DNA from: Aulostomus chinensis
Lineage: Eukaryota; Chordata; Actinopteri; Syngnathiformes; Aulostomidae
NCBI GenBank assembly: GCA_037954235.1
Contig: JBBMOA010000015.1
Location: 24,625,569-24,689,568, forward strand
DNA: 64,000 nucleotides
Direction: 5' to 3'
The position numbers were made by a program, and so were the translations under genes. Below, piece after piece: positions 1 through 9,682 of the stretch. How positions within the stretch are numbered: position 1 is the first letter of the stretch; each line of letters begins with the position of its first letter. The notes under the pieces are model-generated. The model was not told the origin of the DNA. It searched no databases and saw only the letters and a program-made list of their open reading frames with translations.

Positions 1-1412
1 CAGACAAAGCTGTGTGTGTCCTTCTACTCCTGATGGCATACTTCAAAGAGCCCAAAACCTCCATCATGCTTGAGACTGATGTAAGTTGTTAAAAAGATAA
101 ATAAGCATGTAGTGATTGCATAAGTAAGCACAAATTTTGCTGCAACAGTTGTATGATACAGTGATCTTATTTTACAGCCATGTGCCACTGCCGCTGATGT
201 AAAAAGGACACAGGAGCTGCCAAGCACCCGCTGCTTGATTGTACAAGGTACTGTTATTTTGATTTTAACTTTATATTTGTAGGAAAAATGGGAAAACTGT
301 GAATATTTTATAAATGATTATAAAGTCATTACATATGTAACTGGCTGACTGGTGTTTTGAACATTTTTTTGCTAAATCTTGTATCTTATCACCATCTCTT
401 CTGATTCTGAGCTTTTCTGATAATTTTTTCTTTGAGCATTGAATGTTGCTGATCATCTCAATGACACATTCAGCATTCCACATCTTTAAGACAGCACACA
501 TCTGCTTATTTCAGGTGACCTGATGAAGCCAAGGGCGTGGATGTTGTCAATTGAGGAACGAGTGGCGATGGGACCACACAGCAACATCGTGAGCGGGTTG
601 GCTGCGCTTTTTGCCAGCTTCTACAATCTGAATCTTAAGTACCCTGAAGACAGTTCCTGCACTTTGGAGTTTATTCAGAGGTACAGTATAGTAATTTCAA
701 AATTAGCATTTTATTGGATCCTTAGTTGACACCCTTTTTCTCTCAAAAATTAAAATCTAACACGCACGCACACACAAAAGCAGACATGGTGTTGCTCAAA
801 TTCGTAACATTTTTTGTTTGTTTGTTTGTTTGTTTTGTTTTGTTTTACTGTTATAGCCCTGCAATCAAAAGTTGTGGTTCTAATGGGAACCTATGGTACA
901 AAAATGTCTGCCAAGGGTATAAGTGTGAGGTTTTTTTTTAACTGAAACGACAAAAAAAAACTAATAATGCATCAAAATCAGTTTTTGTTTTGTTTTTTAC
1001 TAATCTTTGACTTATCCAAGACTCTGATACCAGAACAAAAATCCCTCCCCCCAGATCACTTATTATATTGAAAATAAGCCATTTTCAGTTATTCTGAACG
1101 ACTAAAACAGATATAAACACCAGGTGATGGATCCTTCAAGGGTATAAGTGTATGCATTTTTTGCACACAGTATATTTTTGACCTTGGAAGAATTTTAAAA
1201 CCATATTTTGACAAGTAACATAAAATTAAACTTCCCAGTCAAAAGTGATTCAGTAAAAAATGTGGCCAAAAAACAAGTGAAATTTTCACTCACCGGACAA
1301 AAATGTCCAGACGGTTAAATAGTGGGAATGCTCATAGCATTCCCACTATTGTTCTTCTATTCTTTATTATTATTATTATTATTATTGTTCTTCTGTTCCT
1401 TATTATTATTAC

Positions 1413-1460
<48 letters not shown>

Positions 1461-2145
1461 CGTTTCAGCTCCTTCATACTTTATGCTATTAAAACCGTTC
1501 AACTATCAAAACGCTCTTTTAGGACATTTCAGCTTTCTAACTTTTAGAGTTTTTACACTGTAAAACTTTTTTTAACCAATTTTTACAATGGAAGTCTATG
1601 GGAGAAATCTTCAAACCTACTTCTACTACTTCTGCTACTACTTCTACTGCTTTTATTACTACTATTGCTACTATTACTATTACTACTCCTACTATAATAT
1701 TACGACTGTTACTATTACTACTACTACTTTTACTATTATTACTATTACTTTTCCTACTATTACTATTACTTCTTCTTCTGTTACCATGACTTTTACTACA
1801 ATTACTATTAAATTTACTACTACTACTACCATTGCTATTACAACTATTATGATTACTTCTATTACTGCTATTACTCTTAGGCATTTTATGTGAGATTTAT
1901 GCATTTTCAGCAGCGTTTTTCTTTTCAGCAATGAACATTCCCACTGCATTTTCACTAGGAAATGCAATTTTTCTATTTAACATAAAAGATCACCTGATAT
2001 TAATTCTTTATTTTTGATCTACAGATGCTTCCTGGGTATCAATCCAGAAACTGGCTCAAAGACAAAGAGGAAACGTGGAGGGATCAACACACATGTAAGC
2101 ACTCTAATGCGCAAACTGGTAGATTTCGAGTGGCAGGCAATGTAG
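1..2145 (+). CDS. Terminal four exons of a SAMD3-like teleost gene (5' end outside window)
   Basis: Four exons join in one frame: 1-80 (frame from base 3), 178-247, 515-680 and 2025-2145, ending at TAG 2143-2145. Donors are gtaagt (81), gtactg (248) and gtacag (681). Acceptors end at 177, 514 and 2024. Phases match at every junction (0, 1, 2), which argues for a real spliced gene. The peptide contains LMAYFKEPKTSIMLETD, GDLMKPRAWMLSIEERVAMG and CFLGINPETGSKTKRKRGG, and closes with LVDFEWQAM. From memory this resembles the C-terminal part of the large teleost family annotated as sterile alpha motif domain-containing protein 3-like. The SAM domain itself would lie upstream of the window, so the name is an inference. 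The last intron (681-2024) is stuffed with TTA-type simple repeats. No AATAAA is obvious just after the stop. Function is unknown. It could be one of many paralogues and may or may not be expressed. Confidence 0.6.
1360..1461. repeat. (TTA)n microsatellite
   Basis: Nearly uninterrupted ATT/TTA triplets with two short breaks, inside the last intron of the SAMD3-like gene. It generates a spurious poly-Ile frame on the plus strand. Confidence 0.9.
1605..1885. repeat. Degenerate TAC/TTA/CTT trinucleotide-rich tract
   Basis: About 280 bp of imperfect three-base repeats (TACTAC, TATTAC, TTACTA and so on), pyrimidine-rich on the plus strand. It is low-complexity DNA in the same intron. Open frames read through it on both strands are artefacts of triplet periodicity. 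Confidence 0.85.
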
Positions 2146-2218
2146 AAGGTAGAATGTTGTTGTTTTTTTTTCTTTTTTAACAACTTGTGAGTGTTCCTTT
2201 TTTGACCTGTGGATTCCA

Positions 2219-2556
2219 TTTTGGCAAAATGGCCCATTGACATAATCCCTACAGTCACAGTCGTAGGTTTGTTACCTTTAATTGTCGGTACAAGCTATTT
2301 TTAGATCAGTGGAGCAGAGCTGTGAGAACATCTCCGTCTCGTAAGGTTCCATTATTATCTCATAGCTTGTTGTTGGATTGTGTATTTAATGAGTTTGATG
2401 AGGGAAACCAAGAAATCCCATTAGCCCCCGTAGCGTAGCTCTGAGCAGCTCACGTCTCTGCTCTGCTTATCTAAAAATAGCTTGTACCAACAATTAAAGG
2501 TAACGGACCTACTACTATGACTATAGGGGTTATGGCAATGGGCCAGTTTGCCAAAA
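2219..2556. mobile_element. Palindromic foldback/MITE with about 100-bp inverted arms
   Basis: The left arm (about 2219-2330) and right arm (about 2440-2556) are reverse complements with few mismatches. Both contain GTTACCTTTAATTG, ACAAGCTATTTTTAGAT and GGCCCATTG in opposite orientation. The outer ends are TTTTGGCAAA and its complement. Only about 100 bp separate the arms and there is no coding potential. It is a non-autonomous DNA-transposon derivative; the superfamily cannot be assigned from the ends. Confidence 0.8.
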
Positions 2557-3057
2557 CTGCCAAAACCCATGTTGAACTCTCTCTTTAAAATATGCCTGAA
2601 TTGTAGTGGTTGTACTGTTGCACAGTTTTGCTGTTGCACATTTTAAATTGTTAATTTTTAAAGCTGTTTGTAAAGGGTGTCCCTTCTGTCATGACCCTTT
2701 GATTACATTTGCAGCCATTTTGATTTTATGTAAGAGCCAAAAAAACCTATATTTCCTGTGAGTGGTTTTACTGTTTACATTTTTAGTGTTGCACATTTTT
2801 GCTGTTGCACATTTTTGCTGTTGCACATTTTATACTTATGCTTACGATTTGTTTTGAATATGTTGGCAGCATGTTTGCCCAGGAAACTGCCTATGAATGT
2901 TCCTGTTAAATGTAATATTGCACTTATCGTAAGCTTGATTAAAAAGTGAAAACAAATCATGATTTTGTTCTGTTTTCTTTTTTGAGCATAAAGTGAGAGG
3001 GTGCAGTAAAATTACAATTAACAAATGGATTATACAATATATTACTTTGTTTATTGA
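2557..3057. other. Non-coding; short tandem repeat at 2788-2831
   Basis: No gene is visible. A 16-bp unit, GTTGCACATTTTTGCT, is repeated about 2.7 times at 2788-2831, and a diverged GTTGCACA copy sits near 2632. The short frames here are not credible. Confidence 0.6.
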
Positions 3058-3392
3058 ATTGTAAATTTACAGTAAATTATTGGTTAATAATTGCATTACT
3101 TTTACAGTAATTCAACGTAAATATTTCACAGCAATTTACTGTATTTATTTCACATTACTTTACACTACAGCTAATTACTGCTATATCGCGGTAATTCCTT
3201 GGGCATGGCGACCATGAATTTACGGTTAAGTGTTGTTGTTTTATTGTAAATTACTGTGGAATAATTACAGTAATGTACTGTGAATTAATTACGGTAAATT
3301 GTTGTGAAAATATTTACAGCGAATTGCTGTGAAAGTAATGCAATTATTAGCCAATAATTTACTGTAATTTTACGGTGAAATTTCTTACAGTG
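3058..3392. mobile_element. MITE with ACAGTAAATTATTGG inverted repeats and a CACTGTAAG end
   Basis: The left arm (3058 on) and right arm (to 3392) are reverse complements over about 80 bp, including ACAGTAAATTATTGG and AATTGCATTACTTT. The right terminus reads CACTGTAAG on the minus strand. The left terminus is diverged. The interior is rich in TTACTGT/ACAGTAA words. It abuts the pol end of the copia element at 3393, so it either inserted into that element or marks a deletion junction. It is non-autonomous with no frame. Confidence 0.75.
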
Positions 3393-3589
3393 TAGCATTG
3401 CTCTCCTGTTCGTTGTTAGTGTCTGTGTTTTGCTCGTGGTCACTACCTGAGCAAACTGTGGCTCTGTTAACAACACCTGTGTTTTTGTCCTGTTCAGTGT
3501 CTGTTGCTGGAGTATCTGTATGTACAATTTTGTCACTGTTTACTTCATTGTGTACCTCATCTTGCACACTATCCTATGTGTGTACCTTA

Positions 3590-4265
3590 TTAAGTCTCAA
3601 ATGATGGACTCTTAACAAGGATACCTCCATGTCTTACAAAAACCACAGCTCCATCTTGACCAATTACTACCCCTGGTCCCTTCCACTCTGCACTGTCAGC
3701 TCGTTTGTAATAGACTTTGTCTCCTGTCTCATATTTTTCATCTGTGGGTCTGAGTTGCGTACGTAGTGCTCTTCTAATCCTCTCTGAACATTCAGCTTCA
3801 GTAAAAGCCTTCCTAGAAGCATGTAACGCTGATATGTGTTGCCCTGCTCTTGCACTCATTGTAGTGCCTTCAAGTGCAGGTGGCTTATCAACCAATACAC
3901 TTGGAAGGTTAGGATTTTGACCAAATACAAGTTGATGTGGACTATAACCATGAACACTGTGCATGCAGTTTTTAGCCATAAGGGCCCAGTCCAGGGCAGT
4001 GTCCCAGTCACATCCATTTTCCTTTCTCACCTCGAGGATGATGTCAGTGAGAGTCTGATTGTGTCTCTCTAACAGTCCGTTACTCCACGGGCTGTATCCT
4101 GCTGTTGTCCTCGTCTCAATGGTGAAGTTTTCTGCCATGTCTCGGAACTCCTCGTTATTAAACTCGCCCCCGTTGTCACTATACAAGATCCGGGGGGACC
4201 CGAAGACACTTATCCAGGTGTGGATGAGTGAATTGACTGTTGCAGAGGCCTTCTTGGTTCAGCTG
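3590..4265 (-). pseudogene. Copia integrase core, C-terminal half
   Basis: The frame carries the second catalytic aspartate in DNGGEFNNEEF and the glutamate in SPWSNGLLERHNQTL, separated by 35 residues as in DD35E integrases. It continues with WDTALDWALMAKNCMHSVHG and YSPHQLVFGQNPNLPS, a pattern of retroelement integrases, and then a basic C-terminal segment (GDKVYYKR, GPGVVIGQDG). The first catalytic aspartate and the zinc-binding HHCC module are absent because of the internal deletion; they survive in copy 2. Codons upstream of the first methionine (to about 4265) remain in the integrase frame. It cannot be active alone and is best read as a retrotransposon fossil. Confidence 0.8.
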
Positions 4266-4805
4266 TATTCCATTTGACGAGCCTGACGTCTTCCCTCCAA
4301 AGATACGCTTGAGCGCCGCCTTCATCGATGAAAACTTTAGGTCGGGGCACGCCGTCAAAGCAAGTTTCTGTTTTTTTCATCGAGACACGCTGTGTCTAAC
4401 AGCTTGAAGGCTAACACGGCATCAGGCAGCGTCATGTCATACTTCTTCATCCTGTTGTACCGTGTTGTTCAAAGTCAATTACATAGTCTGCCATGGAAAC
4501 CGAGCCGTCTTTCGTCGGATGATCAAACTGTGAAAATGCCTCATACGCTTGGTCCTTTTCCTCCAGCTGAAACACGCTGTCCAGCTTCACTAATAATGTG
4601 TCCATACCCGTATCCTTGTCCAGGTCGTCTGCAGGTATCTCCATGGCGATTTCCCTGGCTCTTCCTTCAAGCCCCAAAGCCACAGCAAGAGCCTGCTTTT
4701 TCTTATCGACTTCGGTAACTCGCTTCCATATGTTGACTTCATTTTTCCAACTCCGTATGATCTGGCTTCGTCAAACTTCTGCGGTATTTTGTAGTTCGCA
4801 GCCAT
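4266..4805 (-). pseudogene. Copia gag remnant (copy 1)
   Basis: Translation begins at an ATG on the minus strand (4805-4803), MAANYKIPQKF, just downstream of the primer-binding site. It includes the helical gag segment VALGLEGRAREIAMEIP and a QAYEAFSQFDHPTKDG block, also seen in copy 2. Frameshifts break it, for example after FEQHGTTG near 4450. The C-terminal part (KRIFGG-like, then GSSNGIQ) joins straight to integrase. The zinc knuckle is lost with the deletion. Confidence 0.7.
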
Positions 4806-4811
4806 CTTCAA

Positions 4812-4826
4812 ACCATCCTCTGCTAA
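4812..4826 (-). other. Copia primer-binding site matching initiator tRNA-Met (copy 1)
   Basis: The minus strand reads TTAGCAGAGGATGGT. TAGCAGAGGATGGT is the exact reverse complement of the 3' end (ACCATCCTCTGCTA) of the initiator tRNA genes in this window. It lies between LTR-like DNA and the gag start, where a minus-strand primer site should be. The bases that would pair with the added CCA are degraded. Confidence 0.75.
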
Positions 4827-4949
4827 CAAAGATTGTCACAACTTGATAGACACGACGTTCCATGAACAGAAAACACAACACACCGGCAGTTAACTCCTAA
4901 CTCCCTTCTTGACAACAACAGTACCTCCCGCGCATGCGCAGATACGACA
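4827..4949 (-). repeat. Probable 5' LTR remnant of copia copy 1
   Basis: This segment lies directly upstream (minus strand) of the primer-binding site and shares the GCGCATGCGC core with the equivalent position of copy 2. Boundaries are approximate because no partner LTR is present. TG...CA ends are not clear in this copy. Confidence 0.45.
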
Positions 4950-4984
4950 CCGGAGGGTTTTTGCCATAAAGTGTTGTATATAAA

Positions 4985-5665
4985 GTGTTGTGGATGTGCA
5001 ACATAGGAACAAAGTTTGTTAACAGCCAGAGGCTTGCTGCAAGGAACCCTCAGCCAGTATACAGAGTGCCAGCAAAGAGTGCCATTGCTGAAGAAGTTCC
5101 AGTCCACATGCGGACTGTCACTGACCGCACTGCAGAGGAAAAGAGACTGGTGGACTTCATTGTCCAATCACAGGGAGCTGAGCAGCATTTAGTGGTACTT
5201 GAAGAATGTTCACGTTTTCTTATCATTGCAGACTAACTCACAGAGAGGATTCACCAGGGCCTTTGCTAGGAATACCATCAAAAGACAGATTTTTAACTAT
5301 GCAGCTAATTCATTGTATCTTTCTCTTAAATGTATTTATGTATTTAATGTAACTGACATTTACTGTTTGTTGTTCAGTGACGAACAACGACCACACAACA
5401 GACTCATAAATCCAATTCCCACAAAATATTTGTTTCTGTACCTTGGTGTGCCCATAGGGTTCGGGTCTACTCAACGGGACGCAGAAGTTGTTTTGTCCAA
5501 AGTCCTCTTCCCAGGTGCCTGTCTACCTTGACAATGAGGAACAAGAGGACATCCTTTTTGCCTTTCTGAAGGCAGTATTTTATAGAACACCACCACAACT
5601 GAGGATGAAGTGCAGTTCATCTTTAGTGTTCTATTTCCAGAGGTAGGCCTAACCATGTATGTATT
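4985..5665 (+). pseudogene. Decayed coding relic, possibly PWWP3/MUM1-like C-terminal region
   Basis: Three short peptide blocks lie in different frames in the expected order: EEKRLVDFIVQSQGAEQHL (about 5120-5190), PVYLDNEEQEDILFAFL (about 5515-5570) and a frame with TEDEVQFIFSVLFPE (about 5600-5645). From memory this succession resembles the C-terminal region of mutated-melanoma-antigen/PWWP3-like proteins, which have many teleost copies. An acceptor-like pyrimidine tract ends at 5230. Frame changes and stops indicate a pseudogene, or exons of a gene whose structure I cannot resolve. The family assignment is weak. Confidence 0.3.
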
Positions 5666-6871
5666 TTCATGTCTCCCAGTTCCTGGACTTTCAAAGCCTA
5701 CATAAACAGCATGCCTACCATGGTGCTACTTGTGTACAGACCCGTGTAATGGCTTGCTGTTCTGTATTAGTGTAATGGAGTAATTAAATTATATATTTTT
5801 GAAGGAACTACTCTCTTTTGGAAAGCCATCATGTAGATTATGTTTTTAAGTGTTTCAATATTTCTTTGTATTTTCGTGACTCAAATTTCATGGCCATGGG
5901 GAAGTTTCTTTGTTTTATGTTTTTGCATAATGTTTGAAAAATGATGTTCACAAAAAAGTCAATAAAAGTGTTTGTGGTAAAATGATTCCAGGATATGTTA
6001 TGGCCCTTTGAAGAGTTTAAGAATATTTTGATGATATTGCGATAATATCGTGACTCACAGTTACTTTAGCAGGATGAACGTGACATGAAATTTTCATCAT
6101 CGTCCCATATCTACCCACAACCCCCTCACATAGAACCAGGATCCCTCAACTGAATGCACTTTTAAAACTGAGTAGTTGGACAGAAAGCAGTATTTTGCTG
6201 GAATTAACCTTTAAATCTTTAACTTATCAGAAAGTATTTTGGTGGAATTGGAAAGACCTTTAATACTATAATTAAAAAGGAGTATTTTGCTATCATCCAA
6301 GTCGATAGGTGGCGCTGTCTCTACAAACCTAAAGTCCTAAAACTTCTTGTTATCATCCAATATGATAGGTGGTGCTGTAGGGTCCTAGAACTTTGGTCCT
6401 GAAAGTGCAGTCCTGAAACCCCAGCTCTCCGGCACTGCAGGACACCAATATTGGAAAGTTAGTCTGAGCTCAGCTTGGAGCCAAGCTTGAGCAGTCCGCA
6501 CGAGCTAACAGGGGCTAGCTAGCGCTAGCAGCTACTTGTTTGGCTCCATCAGTGCAGAACCGCCACAGGTCCAATTCCACCTCGCTATACCTCGCCTCCA
6601 GCCCTTCAAAAAAAAACCACATTTAACACACTTATCTGAATCAATGAAGGAGGCAGAAGAGTAACAAAATAACGTGACACACTGAACAGGAGAGAGGAGA
6701 TCGAGAAGGAGAAGCCATCGCTAGCTTCGAGCTATCATATGATGTAATGTCTAAACCAAGGTTAAACTGCACAAAACAGATTTTTATTCAAAACGAGAAC
6801 ATCCACTTACATGCATATTATCACGGTTCTTAACATTATTTTGAATTTCAAAGATTAAATATTGGTTAAAT
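5666..6871. other. Non-coding; no gene recognised
   Basis: An AATAAA occurs near 5961. Two related blocks with TATCATCCAA followed by GATAGGTGG lie at about 6290-6320 and 6350-6375, a short degenerate duplication. GCTAGC-rich DNA lies near 6510-6530. Nothing with coding support was found. Confidence 0.5.
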
Positions 6872-6883
6872 ATCATTACAAAC

Positions 6884-7223
6884 GGTGGCACGGGGGTGCA
6901 GTGGATAGCCACACAGCTAGAAGGTTCCGGGTTTGAGTCCCGGCTCGGATATGGAATCTTTCTGTGTGGAGTCTGAATGTTCCACCTGTGCCTGTGTGGG
7001 TTCTCTCCAGGTTCTCCGGCTTCTTCCCACTATCCAAAGACATGCAATTGGGGACTAGGCTGATTGATACTTTGAATTGAATGTAAGTGTGAATGGTTGT
7101 TTGTCTCTTTGTGATGGACTGGGGACCTGTCCAGGGTGAACCCCGGCTCTCACCCGTAGCTGCTGGGATAGGCTCCAGCCCCCCCATAACCCTGAACAGG
7201 AATAAGCGGAAGACAATGGATGG
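6884..7223 (+). mobile_element. tRNA-derived SINE with L2-like tail, flanked by a perfect 12-bp TSD
   Basis: The 5' part has Pol III promoter-like boxes: GGTGCAGTGGATAGCC (A box region) and GGGTTTGAGTCCC (B box region). The body has the common fish SINE words GTGTGGGTTCTCTCCAGG, GACATGCAATTGGGG and GGGATAGGCTCCAGCC, and it ends in AATGGATGG. The flanks 6872-6883 and 7224-7235 are identical (ATCATTACAAAC). This is the best-preserved independent insertion of the family here. Other copies are at 32031, 35731, 46348 and 58697. Confidence 0.9.
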
Positions 7224-7235
7224 ATCATTACAAAC

Positions 7236-7519
7236 ATAAATTCTAATACATGTTAAACGGAGTGTGGTGTTTAACCTGCTTTAATTGTAAAGTGTGGGAT
7301 AACTTTTGTTGTGATTTGGCGCCATACAATCAAAATTGACTTGACATGTACAACACTTTTGATTCCAAGCTTAAATCTGAACAAATATTTGACAGCTTCA
7401 AGATGGAAGCAATCGACTCTGATTTAAAGCTCATTCTGATCAGTAACAATTTTTGTTTGGTAATTATATCTCAAAAATAAAACAAAGACATTTCAGTCAG
7501 ACAGGTCATGTTTGAAGTA
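7236..7519. other. Non-coding downstream flank
   Basis: AT-rich DNA between the SINE target and the 3' end of the minus-strand gene. No feature recognised. Confidence 0.5.
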
Positions 7520-7525
7520 TTTATT
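7520..7525 (-). promoter_or_regulatory. Polyadenylation signal of the 592-codon gene
   Basis: AATAAA on the minus strand (TTTATT on plus), about 115 bp downstream of the stop codon at 7641-7643. Confidence 0.55.
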
Positions 7526-7640
7526 ACAAAAATTGTTTGGTGCTTTGATGCTAAAATATCTTAACTACCCCATCCCTACACACCCCCACCCCACTCCCAC
7601 CCTTTCACAACTGGAAAAGCAAAGAAATTCCAGTCAGTGG

Positions 7641-9419
7641 TCAGACGGGCGAGACCTTGCGTCTGTTTCTAAAGGGCCTGCTGATGGTTTGGGCCAGTGC
7701 AGAAAAGAACCTCCTTACTGCAGCGCACTTGGGCTCTTTAAAAAGGTTCTTGTGGAATGAGGAGACGATGCAGCTTTTAAAAGCTACACAGTCAGTCTCC
7801 ATTATTTCTACCACAGCCTGTGCACTGCCCCATTGGTCGAGCAGGTCCTTAAAAATTGCCTTGTCTAGATTTTTAAAGGCCTTCTCAGTCATTTTGAAAT
7901 CCACTTTCTTGAGATCGGCCCAGACCATCTTATTAAGACGCCTGGTCAGATCCTGCAGCATCGGAGCAGTCAATGTGATCTTTCCATTCCGAAGTACTCT
8001 TGAGACAAGCTTAAGAAGTAAGATGTCTATGGACGCCCTCCTCACGTCCTTCCAACAAATGACTCTTTTGGGTGCTTCACCCTTTAAGGGTGATGATGGC
8101 TTGTTCTCTGTGAGGGGAACCTCCTCTATTGTTGGGCCCACTGCATGTTTACGTTGGGACGACAGTTCCTCTTGAATAGCTGTCACCATTAGCATCATCT
8201 GGTGCTGAGCCCTGAATTTCATCCACCACTTAATCAGCTTTTGGTGGATTGACACCCCACGCCAGACAGCAGTATACATGCGAGCATGTGAAGAGGGGAC
8301 AAGGCTTCTGTCACCAACAATGTGTCTGTAAACCGTGGTTGTCAGTTCATTGGTCCCTTCCTCATCTTCTAATTGCTCTAGCCTGGAGAAAACGCGCCGC
8401 TGGTTTAAACCGGGCTGATCATCCAGGCTTCCTCTGACAGTATGGGAGTCCAGGCTGTCCATGAGGGACTTCATGGACACCTGGCCGTCTTCCTTGTCCT
8501 CCTGGGTGACTCCACTCTTGAACCTTTTCATCAGGCGATGAATTGCTGCTCTAGCAATGCATTTGCCAAAGAAGCTTTTTAGGGTGTGGCCCAGTCGCTC
8601 TCCCAACCGCTTATTCTTCCTCTTGGAAGCAGCGCTCCCCACACGCATCTCCTCACAGCTCTCTTTCTCTTCATCTGCTAAGACTTGAGCGACTTCCTCC
8701 ACGACAGTCTCCACCTCTTCTGCAGTGTAAGACTCCAGTCCATCATCCATCAGATCTTTGATGTATGACTGGGAGAATTCACTAAGCTGCTTCCTGATGA
8801 TCTCTCGATCTGTGGATGCTACATGGCTGTCTTGTGGGGTCAACACCTCCCCGTCGGGTTCCAACAAAGATTCTGCGTTTGCTGGCTCACCCTCGTGCTG
8901 CAGCTCCTCTCTCAAGTCATGTTGAGAGACGGACTTGTTTTTCCGTCTTGGTCCAGAGACAAACATATTTTTTGCCTTAGCCATGAATACTTTCAGCATG
9001 GCAATAGCTTGACTGAGCATACGGTTCAGTCTGCTGGTGGATGGGATGCATTGGCCTGGCTCCTCGGAGGCAGCAGCACTCACACTCTCTGTGACCTCCT
9101 GACTAACCAGCCTGGCCAACCTCTCTGAGCTCTGACACTCTTGGTTTTCTACACCCAGAACCTGAGCAAAGCTCTCAGGCAGCGTGTCCCGCAGGCTAGC
9201 CTCCAACTGCTCATCCTTAATTGTGGTGGGCATTTCCTGGACGATCACTGACACAGATGACACTACGTTCATCAGCAGCTCCGCCACCAAAAATTTTAAG
9301 GCATCATCTGGTTTACCAGATGCCAACAGCAGCTTTTGCGGCCCTGACATTCTTCCAAAGAAGAACTTGATCAGCGACAGAAAGCAACGCCCGATGGCGA
9401 CTGGAAAATCCTCCATCAT
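7641..9419 (-). CDS. Uncharacterised 592-residue helical protein (large single exon)
   Basis: A continuous 592-codon frame with no stops in a transposon-rich setting implies selection or a recent origin. It begins MMEDFPVAIGRCFLSLIKFF and ends RPFRNRRKVSPV. The sequence is largely alpha-helical with alternating acidic runs (YTAEEVETVVEEVAQVLADEE, about residue 240) and basic runs (SAASKRKNKRLGERLG), plus aromatic patches such as LIKWWMKFRAQHQ (about residue 400). There is no signal peptide and no domain I can name. From memory it resembles a teleost multigene family of large single-exon uncharacterised proteins that share a WW-containing C-terminal part. Upstream of the ATG the frame stays open to a TAG near 9480, and TTTTCTGACAG makes a plausible splice acceptor near 9463, so the true N-terminus may come from an upstream exon (see 9683-9877). 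An AATAAA lies at 7520-7525. Function is unknown. Confidence 0.75.
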   Translation of the reverse strand: MMEDFPVAIGRCFLSLIKFFFGRMSGPQKLLLASGKPDDALKFLVAELLMNVVSSVSVIVQEMPTTIKDEQLEASLRDTLPESFAQVLGVENQECQSSERLARLVSQEVTESVSAAASEEPGQCIPSTSRLNRMLSQAIAMLKVFMAKAKNMFVSGPRRKNKSVSQHDLREELQHEGEPANAESLLEPDGEVLTPQDSHVASTDREIIRKQLSEFSQSYIKDLMDDGLESYTAEEVETVVEEVAQVLADEEKESCEEMRVGSAASKRKNKRLGERLGHTLKSFFGKCIARAAIHRLMKRFKSGVTQEDKEDGQVSMKSLMDSLDSHTVRGSLDDQPGLNQRRVFSRLEQLEDEEGTNELTTTVYRHIVGDRSLVPSSHARMYTAVWRGVSIHQKLIKWWMKFRAQHQMMLMVTAIQEELSSQRKHAVGPTIEEVPLTENKPSSPLKGEAPKRVICWKDVRRASIDILLLKLVSRVLRNGKITLTAPMLQDLTRRLNKMVWADLKKVDFKMTEKAFKNLDKAIFKDLLDQWGSAQAVVEIMETDCVAFKSCIVSSFHKNLFKEPKCAAVRRFFSALAQTISRPFRNRRKVSPV

Positions 9420-9584
9420 CTCTACTGGTTGAACTCTGTTCTGGTCTCTGGTTGAACTGTCAGAAAAGGATACTTGAGCCTAGCAGCTATGGTTGTTGAA
9501 TCTTAATCTTCTGAATAAATGCTGGCTGATATAAGTTATTTCTTCCAGAAAAGATCACTGAATTTAGGAACTTCACTGACAGGA

Positions 9585-9672
9585 TGACATGATGACTGAC
9601 AGGATGACTGACAGGATGACAGGATGACTGACAGGATGATAGGATGACTGACAGGATGACTGACAGGATGAT
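9585..9672. repeat. Minisatellite, unit GACTGACAGGAT
   Basis: About 88 bp of repeats built from GACTGACAGGAT and shorter GACAGGAT variants. It lies between the main exon of the 592-codon gene and its candidate first exon. There are no unique spacers, so it is not CRISPR-like. Confidence 0.85.
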
Positions 9673-9682
9673 CAACCCACGA

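Larger units (their letters stand above)
3393..4949 (-). mobile_element. Ty1/copia-type LTR retrotransposon, internally deleted (copy 1)
   Basis: Reading on the minus strand the order is LTR-like DNA (about 4949-4827), primer-binding site, gag, then the second half of integrase and a hydrophilic pol linker to 3393. Compared with copy 2 at 16998-19137, the protease and the first half of integrase are missing: gag ends near 4270 and runs directly into integrase. No reverse transcriptase remains. The second half of the integrase is an open frame but gag is broken. The absence of RT, the deletion and the gag breaks mark it as a dead copy. Confidence 0.8.

Noticed and set aside
1303..1563. An 86-codon plus-strand frame rich in isoleucine
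   Set aside because: Translation of the (TTA)n microsatellite.
1537..1967. Ser/Asn-rich and Val-rich frames on both strands
   Set aside because: Triplet-repeat DNA read in several frames; no splice or start context.
9585..9672. CRISPR-like direct repeats
   Set aside because: Units are 8-12 bp with no unique spacers, in a eukaryotic context: a minisatellite.
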